DNA from: Oegoconia quadripuncta
Lineage: Eukaryota > Arthropoda > Insecta > Lepidoptera > Autostichidae
Direction: 5' to 3'
DNA: 64,000 nucleotides
Assembly: GCA_949316235.1 (NCBI GenBank)
Contig: OX438760.1
Location: 3,784,501-3,848,500 of the forward strand
Shown: positions 31,448 through 43,739 of the stretch, piece by piece
How the letters are laid out: the number at the start of each line of letters is the position of its first letter
How positions within the stretch are numbered: the first letter of the stretch is position 1
Position numbers and translations under genes: made by a program
Notes under the pieces: model-generated
Told to the model about the DNA's origin: nothing
Databases searched by the model: none
What the model saw: the letters and a program-made list of their open reading frames with translations, nothing else

Positions 31448-31744
31448 AAATGATATGGCAGAATAGATGCATTACAAGTTAATTTATATTTTAATAGTTC
31501 AAGTAAATTAACATTAGAAGCCCTCGTGGCGCAGTCGTAGGCGTCAGTTCTTGGATGAGTGACCACTAACGGCATTTTAATACGAATGTTTCCGTATAGG
31601 ACGTCCACTCCCAAGATGGGCAGACGTCATAATGAAGATCGCATAAAGAAGATGAAGTCGCTGGTTGCAGATTTAGTTTCTACTTAAGAAGTGCGAAACT
31701 GCTAGATGTTAATGGCACTAAGTCCTCTGGGTCTGAGGTCAATA

Positions 31745-32845
31745 TGGGCGTGCTACAAGTTTCAATTCTCGGACCATTTTTGTTTCTTGTTTATTGCCTC
31801 TTGCCTTGCCTCATCTTGCCCGGAATAGATATGAAATAGTATTGTTTGCAGATGACACCTCTGTGGAATTTAAAGTTAAGAGATATCAATTATCTCGTGA
31901 CGATGTAAACACTGCTATTTTTGAACTTGTTAATTGGTTTACAGAAAATAATATTCTTTTGAATGAAAAATAAACTAAATGCATAAAATTTATTTTACCA
32001 AATGTTAAACAACTGCCTACTGACATATTTGTACGAGGTGATAAATTGGACCTTGTAGACACTATTGTCTTTTTAGGACTGACATTGGATGTTAAGCTTC
32101 AGTGGGGGCCTCATATTGAGAAACTAGCGAAAAAGCTTGCTTCTGCAGCGTATGCAGGCAAAAAAATCAGAAATTTAACAGACGTTCATACCGCAAGACT
32201 GGTTTACTTTAGCTATTTCCACAGCTTGATGTCATATGGCATATTGTTGCGGGGAAATGCAGCTGACATACATATTATTTTTGTTCTGCAGAAGCGTGCT
32301 ATTCGTGCCATTTATAAACGAGGACCTAGAGTCTCTCTTAGAGATAAGTTTAAGGAAATTAATATCTTAACAATGGCATGTCAATACATTTATGAAAATT
32401 TGTTATATGCAAAAAAAATATAACCTTATTCGCTAATAATAGTGATTGGCACAATGTTAATACAAGGAATAAGAACCAGTTATCTGTTTATGTTAGCCGA
32501 CTTCACAAAGTTAGTAAATCCTTCAAAGGGCAATGTATATACGCTTTTATAATAACGTTCCAGAAGACATCAAAATTTGTCTTTAATTAAATTTAAAGCA
32601 ATCATAAAACAGAAATTATTAACAAAAGGCTATTATAAAATCACTGACTATTTGAATGATAAGCAAGCATGGATATAGTTGTCTTTTTGATGTAAGGCTG
32701 TAGCACACACATACTCTAGTGTATCCTGATTTTACTTTTATGGATTGTTATAAAATATGTTTATCCAATTGCTTTGGAACTTATGGTATGTGTGTGACTG
32801 GAGATACAAATAAACGATTTATCTATCTATCTATCTTATTATTCA
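31745..32845 (+). pseudogene. Jockey-type LINE, reverse-transcriptase 3' half with (TATC)n tail
   Basis: The translation starts with GVLQVSILGPFLFLVY and ADDTSVEFK, the reverse-transcriptase motifs around the active-site Asp pair (read in shifted frames). It continues as FLGLTLDVKLQWGPHIEKLA and the thumb region through 32423. The end of the protein (NTRNKNQLSV) and an AT-rich 3' region with 'gagatacaaataaacgattt' and TATC repeats follow. Stops at several points show it is dead, and the 5' half is missing. A related 3' end is at 42120-42262. Confidence 0.75.
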
Positions 32846-33247
32846 TATAATTTTCAAATCACAAATTGAAACCCATAATCTGTTTAAAAGAGCAACCCGA
32901 GAGTTTCTTGCTCGTTCTTCTCTGGGGAGTCAGCTTTGTGAATGAGCAGTAAATTTAAATGTAATATTAATGTTAATAGTGACATTTTAAAGTGATAATT
33001 TTATCCTATGAAATAAAATATTTTGATTTGATTTGATTTGACTTTTCCTACTTACATCCCTATTTCTTTCTTTAATTAGTCTGGGGTTCAAGATAGTAGT
33101 ACGAGGGCACCGTCTACCTTCAGTAGACGCCGTGTCGAGTACCACTGTCGAACTTTGCTTACAGGAGTTATAGTGGGAGGAGTGTGGAGATGGGATTGCT
33201 GATGCATCTGTCTATAAGCTCTGCTTCAGCATTCACTGAAATTACCG

Positions 33248-33317
33248 TAAAAATGTAGGTAACCTACCTATTTCAAATGTAGAGTACATTTGAAATAGGT
33301 AGGTTACCTACATTTTT
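33248..33317. repeat. Perfect hairpin with about 33-bp arms
   Basis: 'aaaaatgtaggtaacctacc' and onward is exactly inverted around a 3-base loop (gag). Intergenic. Could be a minimal foldback element. Confidence 0.85.
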
Positions 33318-33430
33318 ATACCCAAAGGTTGCCTGGAAGAGATTAGTGATAAGGTCGCCAAATTGTACATTCTATTCTTACCACTTTTCTGAAACTGTAT
33401 TTTCTTTTCTGTTCTGCAATAAAGTGTATT

Positions 33431-33583
33431 TGTATTGTATTGTGTTGTGTTGTGTTGTGTTGTGTTGTGTTGTGTTGTGTTGTGTTGTGTTGTGTTGTGT
33501 TGTGTTGTGTTGTGTTGTGTTGTGTTGTGTTGTGTTGTGGTGTGTTGTGTTGTGTTGTGTTGTGTTGTGTTGTATTGTATTGT
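33431..33583. repeat. (TGTTG)n satellite, about 150 bp
   Basis: Nearly pure pentamer array, complement of the array at 24556-24905, directly after a LINE-like 3' end ('gcaataaagtgtatttgtat'). One 'tgtgg' interruption. Open frames here are by-products. Confidence 0.95.
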
Positions 33584-34023
33584 AACTCTCATCCTGTCCT
33601 GCCTCGCATAGCATAGCCGGTGGAGAGCAACCTTAAACGCGAATGACGCTCATGCCCGTTTGAGTTCATTGCACTATTAGACCGGCCATAGTAATTATTC
33701 TAATTGTCCGACTGCCCCAAACAGAAGGGTAATGTTTTTCGAGTGCATTGCAAGTAAGTACCTATGTAGATTTATATGTTAAATCCTGTAGCCTAAATGA
33801 CATGATCTTGATCCTTAGTGTCGATACATTTTATGGTAAAACCAACATGGCGCACGAATTTTTGGTTTTTAAATACTAAAAGAGTATTGTTCAACACTGA
33901 TCGACCCTTCGATCCGTTTCTAAATTAACTGACCCAGTTTCTTGTCCACAAATGAACGTGTCTTCGCATTTTGTCTCTGTTGGGTCAATTTAAACAACAA
34001 TTTAAAGAACAATAGAGGTTGTC

Positions 34024-34945
34024 ATGTTTTTTATGCACCACGGGTTAGCACTTGACCTCAATCACACCTGATGTTAAGTGAAGGTGAGGCCGAAGGTGGT
34101 AGCGTACTTACCCGGAAACCCCGTCTTATTTGAGGGACTGGCTATATTACCTCTGACAACCGGAACACAACAATGCTATTAGCTCTTTAGCGGCAGACTT
34201 ATATAAGATGGTGGTAGTTAGCCAGGTGGATATTCAAAATACCCTACCACCAACCAAACCGCGTACAAACACGTACAAGTCCAGTCAAGATATGCATGTT
34301 TAGGGGTGTAACTTCTTCCTATATTCTTAAAGGCCCTGATTTTTTGTACATAGACAGAGTACCTGTCAGTGATATTGTAAAAAATATTTTCTAACGGATC
34401 AGGAGTTTGCTTTAGGTATAGTGTAGCTATTTAATTATAAAACCTACAATATTAAATTAAAGTTACCACTGTGCACTGCATTGCGTTGTAGAAGATGCTA
34501 AGATCTTCTAAAACTAATTTTCTAAAAAAAATAATCAATACCTACTTTATATTTTCTAAAAATAGTTTATTGAATCGTGATATTTGCCCTTTTTTCATAA
34601 TTATAAAGAAGTTATTGCTCGATTTTTTTGAAAATAGTTACAGGGGTTCTAAGTATATTCTCCGACGCAATGTAATTCACAGTGGTAATTTTAATCATAT
34701 AGTCTATGTTTTACTACTAAATATGTTTAGTATAACTAAAGCAAGCTACCGATTTGTTAGATTTTTTTTTATTCTATCACTGACAGGTACTCTATCCATG
34801 TGCTAAAAAGCACGGCCTTTAAAGTTATAGGACGTTAGAAGTATATGCTTACTGGACTAGTACTCCGCTGGGGATTGAACGAGCAACCTCCGATTCGTAA
34901 ACCCTATGTTGTTGTATGCCACGGAGCTGGCGGTCTATTAAAACC
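34024..34945 (-). repeat. SINE family B split by a DNA element
   Basis: Body and tail lie at 34024-34276, the tRNA-like head at 34860-34945 (minus strand). Between them sits the element at 34277-34859. Intact relatives are at 7431 and 52238. Confidence 0.75.
34277..34859. mobile_element. 583-bp inverted-repeat element with GTAC target duplication
   Basis: Ends 'aagtccagt' and 'actggacta' start terminal inverted repeats of about 85 bases that include 'agagtacctgtcagtgata'. GTAC flanks both sides (34273-34276 and 34860-34863) and occurs once in the empty SINE site. Inside is an open stretch of 103 codons (34495-34806) with no recognised motif, rich in Phe and Ile, which I do not call a gene. 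Confidence 0.75.
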
Positions 34946-35579
34946 GCCTGGTTGTACAATTTTGAAGTTATACCTAACAAGTGTATTCTTAAATTTTTGT
35001 GCAATAAAGTGTAGTTGCTTGCATTCACCGGACTCCTTTTTTCTGGTCCGTGTGGGAGAATTAAAAAATTAGGGACAAAAGATAAAGGTACAGTAGACAA
35101 ATAAATCTTACCCTATTCAATTTGGTTCTATCGACGCTCACAAACCGAGGTAAGTATTTGTTTGTCAGTGAATTTGAATTGAATAGAATACCTAATAATG
35201 TTTTGATTGTTAAAAAATCATTAATTAAAATTCAATTCATATATGAAGTGGAAGTAGATAGGTAAATTAGATTTTGGCTTTTGAAAAACAATCAATTTTC
35301 ATTTAGAGCTATCGGGTCATTCGAATAATGGAGCGAAAGATAAAATGAAATAGATTCTAAGTTGGAAAATATGCCCAAGTAATGCCTATGTCGTCACAGA
35401 AGATGTACCTCCATTTTCTTATCGTGATCCTCTTACTTTGGTTTGAGAAATCGTGTGTTATGCTTTACGAGATGTGATTCGTAAGTAACTAGATATTTTA
35501 TGTGATAATAGGATTATGTGGTCAATTCGTAGAAACTATATTGGTAAATAAAGGAGAAGGATTAGTGACCATCATCATC

Positions 35580-36130
35580 TTCTTGCTCTACTCCCAATTT
35601 GTTTGCGCTCGGCGCAGTACGTCTTTCCAATCTCCTCTGTCAGTCTTTACCTCATCATTCACGCTCTTTTCGTTCATATCATCTCTCACTTCATCGTGTG
35701 AGAAGGACATCGAAAGAAGAGTGAATGCCTGAAATCAGGTAAATGGAGCATTGCATGCCTTTATGAGGAGCCAGAATGTGTCCAAAACAGCTCTTCTGGC
35801 TGTTCATGGCGGGGTGCTGATTCCAACACTGACTTACGGGAGTGAATGCTGGGTATGGCAAAAGAAGAATGAAAATGAATAAATGCAGTGGAAATGAGAT
35901 CATTGAGAAGTATGAATGGGGTGACTTTGAAAGATGGAATCAGAAATAGTGTAATTAGGGAGTTAAGTAGTGTGAATGAAGACGTAGTGACAAAGATTGA
36001 AAAAGGTATGCTGAGATGGTTTGGACATGTGGAGAGGATGAATGAAAGAAGACTTACGAAAGAGATATACAAAGCGGATGCGGATGGTAGTGTTGGTAGG
36101 GGAGACCACGGCGAACGTACCATGATCAAA
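35580..36130 (+). pseudogene. LINE reverse-transcriptase C-terminal remnant
   Basis: Translations give LTYGSECWVWQ, VEMRSLRSMNGVTLKDGIRN and MLRWFGHVERMNERRLTKEI, the conserved end of a non-LTR reverse transcriptase group common in insects. Stops interrupt it. The 5' side (35580-35690) appears to be an inverted piece of the same family. Confidence 0.65.
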
Positions 36131-36389
36131 TCGGGGACGTCTTAAAGAAAGGCCAAGTCAAGAGTACCCTAAACCGACGAGCATGTATGAACAATCTTAT
36201 GTATGTATATAACATGTATGAAGCAGAAGACGTGTGTCAGGATCGTAGTAGTATGCACCCTTGGGTAAAACTTTCCATACATAATTGTGCGTGACGTCAG
36301 AGATTCACCTGGGTAGGTGAACTTAAGTATGCTCCTCTCTCCCATGGACCCCGTAATTAAACAAATTGTTCGAGAGCCATACATTATCC

Positions 36390-36550
36390 CTCTTATTCAT
36401 AAAAAAATACAAACGCTTTATAAGCCTGTTTTAGTTAAAGTATGTTTTGTCACTTCCTTTCATTACCACACTTCCTTATGAACGACAGAGACAAAACATA
36501 ATTTAACTAAAACAGGCTTATAAAGCGTTTGTAAATTTTTATGAATAAGA
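36390..36550. mobile_element. Foldback MITE, about 160 bp
   Basis: Arms of about 60 bases starting 'tcttattcataaaa' include 'acgctttataagcctgtttt' in both orientations. No coding. Confidence 0.85.
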
Positions 36551-37574
36551 CGGTAAATATATGCGCCCTTGTATGGATAGGATTATCCACATATAAACGT
36601 GATCTACGTTGTAATAGGAATAAACAGATTCAGCTGTGAAGGAAAATTTTGTTGCAAATGAATTCCTAAAAAAATGATTCATTCAAGCGGACCTTGTGTG
36701 TCCGGAGTATCATCACCTAGAAGTTTTTCGTTTTGTGGTCCGAGTCCCAAAAATTGAAAGTGTAAATTGTTTCGGCATCATTACGTGTGACTTAACTAAT
36801 TATACTTATTTTGTTTGTTTGTATATTTGTCAACGCTTTATAGTACAAAAAGAAAATAAATACCTACATAACAAATTTCTTATAACTATGCACAAAGGCG
36901 GACTTATACCACAGCGGGATTTCTTCCAGTAAACTTGCTGCAGTTGCTGTCGCATTTCTTTCGCTTTCGCTGGTTTGCTGGAAGAGAACTTTTATAGAGG
37001 TAAGTTCGCCCTTTGTATATTTGTATTTAATTCTTTTTAATGTGTAATTTTTTGTGTATATGTTCAATAAAGTGTTATATAAAATAAATAAATAATATAT
37101 AAATAATACATTCTCTGACCAGTATTGGTTATGCTGTAGTTAATTATAATACTGAAAATGTAACTTTATTTTTACGTGTCAATTACAGTTTATTTGAAAT
37201 TGGATAAAGTTCATTTTTATTGCCGAAATAAGACAACTAAATACACTGCTTTTTTTAAATTAGCTTCATATGTATGTATATGTAACTACTCGTATGTCCG
37301 TTCAAAATTTGCAAGTATAATGAGAACCATTTCCTGTTTACTTATGGAACTGAAATTTTGCATACTCTACAGTAATTGCACTGAAATATTCCATACAACA
37401 GAGTTAGGTACTAACCAGTGGCGTGCCCTTCATACAGGCAGAAAGGCAGTGTCTACCCCAGTAAATTGTAAGCTTTCCTCGAAATGCATTACCAAGATAG
37501 CTGATTCATACTGATGCGAACGGAAATATTGCGAGGTTTGCTATAAGGGTAAGGTATTATTTTGTAGAATAATA

Positions 37575-37850
37575 GAATAATAAATAATAATAATAAATAT
37601 CTTTGCACATACACACAGCGCCATCTAGTTCCACACTAAGCAACTAGGCTTGTATTATGGAAACCAAGTGGTTGATATACTACACAAATATTTTTTTTTG
37701 TAAATAAATGCATATATAAATGAAAAACAACCATAACTCGGGAACACATGTCTGTATTCATCATACAGACATATGCCCCTAGCGGGATTCGAACCCGCGA
37801 CCTTTTGATATAGCAGCAGAGTTTCTAACCACTACACCAAACAGATCGTT
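37575..37850 (-). repeat. tRNA-derived SINE, subfamily A
   Basis: Full-length copy inside the split hAT-like MITE, with ATT-rich tail, body and tRNA-like head ending at 'caaacagatcgt'. Confidence 0.75.
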
Positions 37851-38144
37851 TAACCGTCGGTACCAAACAGAATAGAATAGAATATGATTTATTTGCTCTT
37901 GAATAGGGTACATTACAATAAGATCCGCCTAATTCAGTCATTACAATGACGTGCAAATATTGGACAATATTCAAGTTTCATAGAAAGATAATCAGCATGC
38001 ATAACAATTAATCGCTTTTGTGCTAAACGAAATTTTTGTGGAAAAGGACCTTTTGAAAGTTACAAATCAAGTTAGAAAACATACCAACACAAAATGACAA
38101 TTTTACCATATTTTCATTAATTTTCAACATTTCAAATGAAATTA

Positions 38145-38906
38145 ATAATATTTTTTTTATGCACGACGGGTTGACCTCAATCACACCTGTGTGCGAAGTG
38201 CGAGTTTTGTCTCGTTTTTAACTTTACCATCGCGTTCGCGTTTACGAAAAAAGTCCCTATGAAAAAAATCGTTTTGCAAACTATCCGCTAGAGGCGCTGC
38301 ACATTTCTTCATACAAGCGGTAGTAAAGTTAAGTCGAAACAAAACTCACACTCCGCCCTCTGATGTTAAGTGAAGATGAGGTCTAAGGTGGAAGCGTACT
38401 GACCCGGAAACCCCAACACATTTGAGGGACTGACTATTAACATCAGTGTAAATGTAAATGTACCTATCACCTTTTCACACACTTAGTTTTAAGTAATTAG
38501 TAGTAAAATTTTAAAAATATTTTATTTAACCTACCCAAACTTATTTATTACTTAAGATACTTTCAAAATTCTTTTTATAGTTTAAAATTATATGCCTATA
38601 GCTTATAGCGTTATTGTACTACATGCATTTGAGTGTTGTGCTCATCTGTAATTGGAGTTCATACCAGAAAATTTTAGTGTAAATGATTTTGTAAGATGCA
38701 ATACTCTGTTGGTGAGCCTAAATAAATAAAATAAATAAAAAATAAACATTGTTGCTTGGCGGCAGATTTAGATAAGATGGTGGTAGCTAGCCAGGCGGAC
38801 ATTTAAAATGCCCTACCACCAACCAAACATGTACCCCGCTGGGGATCGAACCCGCGACCTCCGAATCGTAAACCCAATATTGTTTACATTGCGCCACGGA
38901 AGCGGT
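38145..38906 (-). repeat. SINE family B with two internal insertions
   Basis: Family-B segments at 38145-38187, 38352-38445 and 38755-38906 are in order on the minus strand. Between them lie a MITE-like piece (about 38188-38352, inverted ends with 'gttttgtctcg') and an AT-rich piece ending in ATAA repeats (about 38446-38750). Confidence 0.65.
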
Positions 38907-39224
38907 TAATATAGAATGCCAGAACGTTATACTATCTAATTACTAAATTTCAAAATTAAAATAAGTATTACAAATCATTGTCAATTAAATATTCCTGTAT
39001 AGTGTAATATTTTTTTTACCAATATGGCAAATAACCTACGTTCAAAGACAGGAAGGGGTTCGTCTTTTATGGAGAAGGGCATTTTATTAAATATTTTGGG
39101 TGCAAGGCAAATCACACTCTTGTGTAATATTGCTGTTGCAGAAGCTGTCAAACAGAGCTTTTGCATGTCGCTCCAATTTCTTGTTATGGACTTGTGAAAC
39201 AGGCACAAAGAGATGGTTATTAAA

Positions 39225-40045
39225 TATCCTTCGACATACACACAGCCCCATCTAGTTCCACAGTAAGCAACTGGCTTGTGTTGTGGATACCAGATGGTTG
39301 GATGGAAACATTATGAAAACATTATGTATACTCGGAAAAATATTCATCTGTTCTCCAAGAAAAGTGACATACATTCCCTCAATACTCGACACAAATATAA
39401 ATTGTCCGTGCCTACGTTCAGACTTCAAAAGTCAAATAAGTCGTACTTAGGAACTGTGTCCGTTTTTATAACAAAATCCCATTAAATATATTGGAGCTCA
39501 CGGAACGACAATTTAAAAATAGAATCAAAAGTACCCTTATTAGAAAGGCCTATTATAGTATAAATGATTACTTGGAAGATAGAGATGCCTGGCTTCAGTA
39601 GTGTATTTTAATATCATAGCTTTAAGGAAATTGACAATGCCCATTTACAGCAGCTACTTATTATGCAGACTGACAATGCCTCTTTACAGCAGCTGCATTA
39701 CTCTAAATTATTTTATAATCCTTTTATTTGTATTCAGATATTTGATAAAAATTAATGTACTTTCGTTTTTACATTTAATTAGGTATATATATATTGTATT
39801 GTAATGGACATGTCCAAGTGCGCGGAATACGCCTATGGAAAAAATAAATGAGTATGAGAGTTGATATACTACATAAATACATTTTTTTTTGTAAATAAAT
39901 ACTTATTATAAATGAAAACATCCATAACTCGGGTACACATGTCCGTATTCATCACACAAAGATATGCCCCTAACGAGATTCGAACCCGCAACCTTTTGGT
40001 ATAGTGGTCAGAGTTGTTCACCACTACACCAAACGGGTCGTCAAC
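39225..40045 (-). repeat. SINE subfamily A split by a LINE fragment
   Basis: The 3' part is at 39225-39300 and the rest, with the tRNA-like head, at 39853-40045. The two parts join at 'gttg', which is present on both sides of the insertion. Confidence 0.75.
39301..39852 (+). mobile_element. Jockey-like LINE 3' fragment inside the SINE
   Basis: Encodes SLNTRHKYKLSVPTFRLQKS and later STLIRKAYYSINDYLEDRDA, the C-terminal end of a jockey-type reverse transcriptase, followed by an AT-rich 3' end. 5'-truncated. Confidence 0.7.
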
Positions 40046-40847
40046 GAAGTCGTATTAGTTTTGACAAAAAGAGCTACTTCGTATATAAAAAGGTTAGGAC
40101 ACGTATTTGTATTTCTTCTCATTTAATAGTAAATTTTATCATTCTGCCTACCCTGTGACAAAATGCTATCCACGCCACTGGTACTAACGATAACGATAAA
40201 GGTGGACTTCTCTTTAAGAAATCTCTTCCAACCACCATATTATATAATATATATGAACTACAGCCGAAATCGTCTCCTCACGAGGTACCCATACGAAATT
40301 TTGCATTTCGCGATGTTGCAACCAGAATGTCTCCCCAAGAGGGATCTCCTCTAAGGTTAATAGCACAGATTCAATATTTTGCATATACGATTAGACTAGA
40401 ATAATAATATGTGATTATCACGATGGAGCCGTTCTTAAAAGTATATTTAATGCAGAATTTATTTTAAAATCAACGGGTCGATGAATTATCGGGGGCAACT
40501 AAACATGTGAAAAGTAAATCACTACCAACGCACTAGGCATAAACAGGTATAAATTAAAAAATTAACATTTGGTAAAATTAGTACTGTCACGGCGTCGACA
40601 TAGTGCGGTTCTTCTGAGAGAGTACGTTCTTTTTTATTTAATTCTATTAAAAGTGAATATGTTATAAAATCACTTCAATTGAAAAATACTGTCAAGTCAT
40701 CTATCCGGTCGCGTATTATGAAATCATCATAGTGTCGTTAGTGTTGGAAGTCGAAGCTTAGAAAAATAACTGCCTTAATTGAGAATTCTTTACCCACGTC
40801 ATATTTCCCAGAATCTAACAAATTTTGGAATTGTCAAATCAAGAGTA

Positions 40848-40922
40848 CGCTTCCACCTTCTTCACTTAACATCAGGTGTGAGGAGGTCAAGTACGAACCC
40901 GTCGTGCATATATAAAAAAAAA
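40848..40922 (+). repeat. SINE family B 3' end
   Basis: Only the final part is left ('acttaacatcaggtgtgagg' and an A-rich tail). Confidence 0.5.
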
Positions 40923-41316
40923 GCTTTTACTGGAAATAAGTGCACCATCTCCAAACACTCGTTGCGCGGTCGCGTTCTCTATTCGTTTCCAATAAGCGTT
41001 CAGTCCCTAAGGACTCATCATCAACCTTACACGTCCACACTGTTGGGGCATAGCCTCCTCTCACTGGGCTCTCCCAGTTTGGGCCATAATCCACCACTCG
41101 GGCCCAGTGAGGATTGACGGATATGTGTCAGACTTGTGACCACCTGATCGTCAGATTTCACCTCCACACCCCTCCCACTGTAACTTCTGTAAGCCAGAAT
41201 CAACAGTGGTAAGGTAGGCGGTGCTCTACGTGACTCTATTACTACCTTCGACCACAGACTAATTAAAGAAAGAAATAGGGTGTGTAAGTACGAAAAGAAG
41301 GTGAGTATCTGAGAAT

Positions 41317-41612
41317 CAGTGTTTTTAAACCGCCCCTTTAGGCCACCGACTTGGCTTAACGCCAGCCTTCAATTGAAACCAACTGGGATCGAGTATTTAT
41401 CGTGCCCTCTGAAGTACGAACTAGTAGTCACCTAGTAGACTCGCCACGAGTGCTTCTCCCTAAGGACTGAATCCATCTAAATGGGTGACCAATAGTGGAA
41501 CTTTCATACTCCGGAAGGCGCGATAAATAATTGATGCCAGTTGTTTTTCAATTGAAGGCATTGGTAAGCCAAGTACATGGCCTAATGACACTGACTGAGG
41601 TAACCACTAGTC
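41317..41612. repeat. Foldback with about 140-bp imperfect arms
   Basis: Left arm 41317-41455 and right arm 41475-41612 are inverted relatives ('cttcaattgaaa', 'tatttatcg', 'cgccct' blocks). The left arm is also related to 17130-17240. Confidence 0.65.
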
Positions 41613-41684
41613 TGAAACCAATTCACAAATCTGCGTGGTGGAAGCCTTTAGTAAAAATGGATGAGTGGCAAAATACATTAAGGT

Positions 41685-42006
41685 ATACAGGCTGAATTTG
41701 AATTCGTGTAATCGAACAAATTTATCCATGGAACATTGGTCGATCAAAAAATTTTCGATTATCCATACAAAGTAAACCATTCCGAAACCAACTTTAGTAT
41801 GGAAGGCCAACAATTTTCGGCTGAATTTTATTTATTTATTTAACACTTTACCGCATATAAGCATGCACATCATACAAAACAAAAAAAAAACAGGACAATA
41901 TTAAAAATATACAAAAAACGAGCATATCTCTATAAGAAAGTTGTTCGACATTAGGAGTGGAGACATCAGTAAACAGGAATTACACGAATTAAATTTCACC
42001 CTGTAT
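41685..42006. mobile_element. MITE 'acagggtgaaatttaattcg' family, interrupted
   Basis: Inverted ends resemble those at 56911-57260 and 61758. A LINE-like piece (about 41828-41935) interrupts it. Confidence 0.6.
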
Positions 42007-42119
42007 AGGTATGTCACAGGCAGATCATCGAATTAGGTATTTTACAAAATGACTAGGCGGATCGTATAATGGTGGACATTTTCGCGTGTACAAACTTGTG
42101 AGCTATGACCCATTTGTGC

Positions 42120-42262
42120 GTCTGTAGCACACACATACTCTAGTGTATCCTGATGTGACTTTTATGGATTGTTATAAAATATGTTTATCCAATTGCATTG
42201 GAATTTATGGCATGTGTGTGACTGGAGATACAAATAAACGATTTATCTATCTATCTATTTAC
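42120..42262 (+). repeat. Jockey-type LINE 3' end with (TATC)n tail
   Basis: Near-identical to 32698-32845, including 'gagatacaaataaacgattt', but with no coding part. Confidence 0.7.
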
Positions 42263-42798
42263 AAAAAACTGTACTGACCAGGTTGCTTTGAATACTACCT
42301 ACGAGCCCCATCTAGGTAACGCTGTAACCAATAATGCAAGAAATGTCCGCCCTACATTACAAACCGTCTAGGTATTCCATAAAAAGACTAATTCAACGAT
42401 CTACCTGTGACATACACCGGTGAGTTTTTATAGGGCATATTAGATAAGTGAAATAGAGAGTATGGGTTTTTTTTTTCAAAACCGTCATCGAACAAAGCTT
42501 TATGTCATTTGCAGTCGCATTTCTAGCCTATGCCACATCATTCTTCTTCAATTTAAGAGCTATGCTCTTGTTGATGGCGTAATGACCACGTGTCTCTACC
42601 TTCCGCCCTCGATTCAACCTCTTGGTACGACACGACTTTCATCTTTTCTTTCATTTGGTCAAAGTAATTGCATCTAGGTCTTCCCCTTCCTCTCTGAAGA
42701 GAACAAATGAAGAGGTGTTTAATGATGGTAAAGGAGGAGAGATGTCTGTTAGCCACAGTTGAGAACCGAAGAGAAAAGAGATTTTTGTATATTATTTG

Positions 42799-43050
42799 CC
42801 AACCTGTTTGGTGTACTGGCTAAATATTTCGTTCGAACCCCGCTAGAGGCATTTATGTTTGTATGATGAATACAGACATGTGTTCCCGAGTTATGGATGT
42901 TTTTCATTTATGTATTTATTTACAAAAAAAAATGTATTTGTGTAGTTTATCAACACTCTGGTATCCATAATACAAGCCTAGTTGCTTAGTGTGGAACTAG
43001 ATGGCGCTGTGTGTATGTGCAAAGGTATTTATTATTATTATTTATTTATA
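42799..43050 (+). repeat. tRNA-derived SINE, subfamily A
   Basis: Head (degraded A box, B box gttcgaaccc), body and ATT tail, plus strand. Confidence 0.75.
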
Positions 43051-43446
43051 GCTTAGTGCATACAGGATAAATTTATCATGTGGACGTGGTTGGCCAAATC
43101 CGAACTGTGAGGAATAGACTCAAAGGTGTCTCGGACCCGATTTTGATGAAAACTAAAACTGCGTCATTGGATTTTTGAAAAAGCAAGATTCCTAGCCAGG
43201 ATAGAAACCGTTGATTTTGAAAAAAAAAATACATATAGTATATGTATCACCATTCCATAGTGTCGCTAATAAGGAACAAATTCTGGGAAGTAATGACATA
43301 CGGCAAACTTAAGGAAAGTTCTAATTTCAAATTCTTATTAACTCTTCGTAAAAGTAAAAATGTAAACATTTGAAGTTACAACATAAATTGCATAGAATGC
43401 CATAAATTCGAAATGGTCCGATCTGGATGTTTTGTCCGGCCGATAA

Positions 43447-43705
43447 TGTTGGTGGTGGTTGGTGGTAGGGCATTTTAAATGTCCTCCTGGCTAGCTACCA
43501 CTATCTTATCTAAATCTGCCGCCAAGCAGCAATGTTAATAGCATTGTCGTGTTCCGGTTGTCAGAGATAAGATAGCCAGTCCCCCAAATGTGTTGGGGTT
43601 TCCGGGGCAGTACGCTTCCATCTTCGACCTCATCTTCACTTAACATCAGGTGTGATTGAGGTCAAGTACCTACCCGTTATGCATAAAAAAAATTAAAAAA
43701 AATGT
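43447..43705 (+). repeat. SINE family B, head missing
   Basis: Body and tail only; ends 35 bases before the first visible exon of gene B. Confidence 0.7.
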
Positions 43706-43739
43706 TTGTAATGGAATTTCAATGTCTTTGCTCTCACAG

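Larger units (their letters stand above)
37416..40180. mobile_element. hAT-like MITE split by layered insertions, perfect 8-bp target duplication
   Basis: Ends 'cagtggcgtg' and 'cacgccactg' are perfect inverted copies, flanked by gtactaac at 37408-37415 and 40181-40188. Compared with the copy at 3509-3959, sequence from about 37560 to 40090 is extra and holds two subfamily-A SINEs, a family-B SINE with its own insertions and a LINE fragment. Confidence 0.8.

Noticed and set aside
33308..33614. Open frames in the (TGTTG)n region
   Set aside because: Same reason: satellite by-products.
34495..34806. 103-codon frame in the inverted-repeat element
   Set aside because: Low-complexity Phe/Ile/Lys composition and no motif; probably chance in AT-rich DNA.
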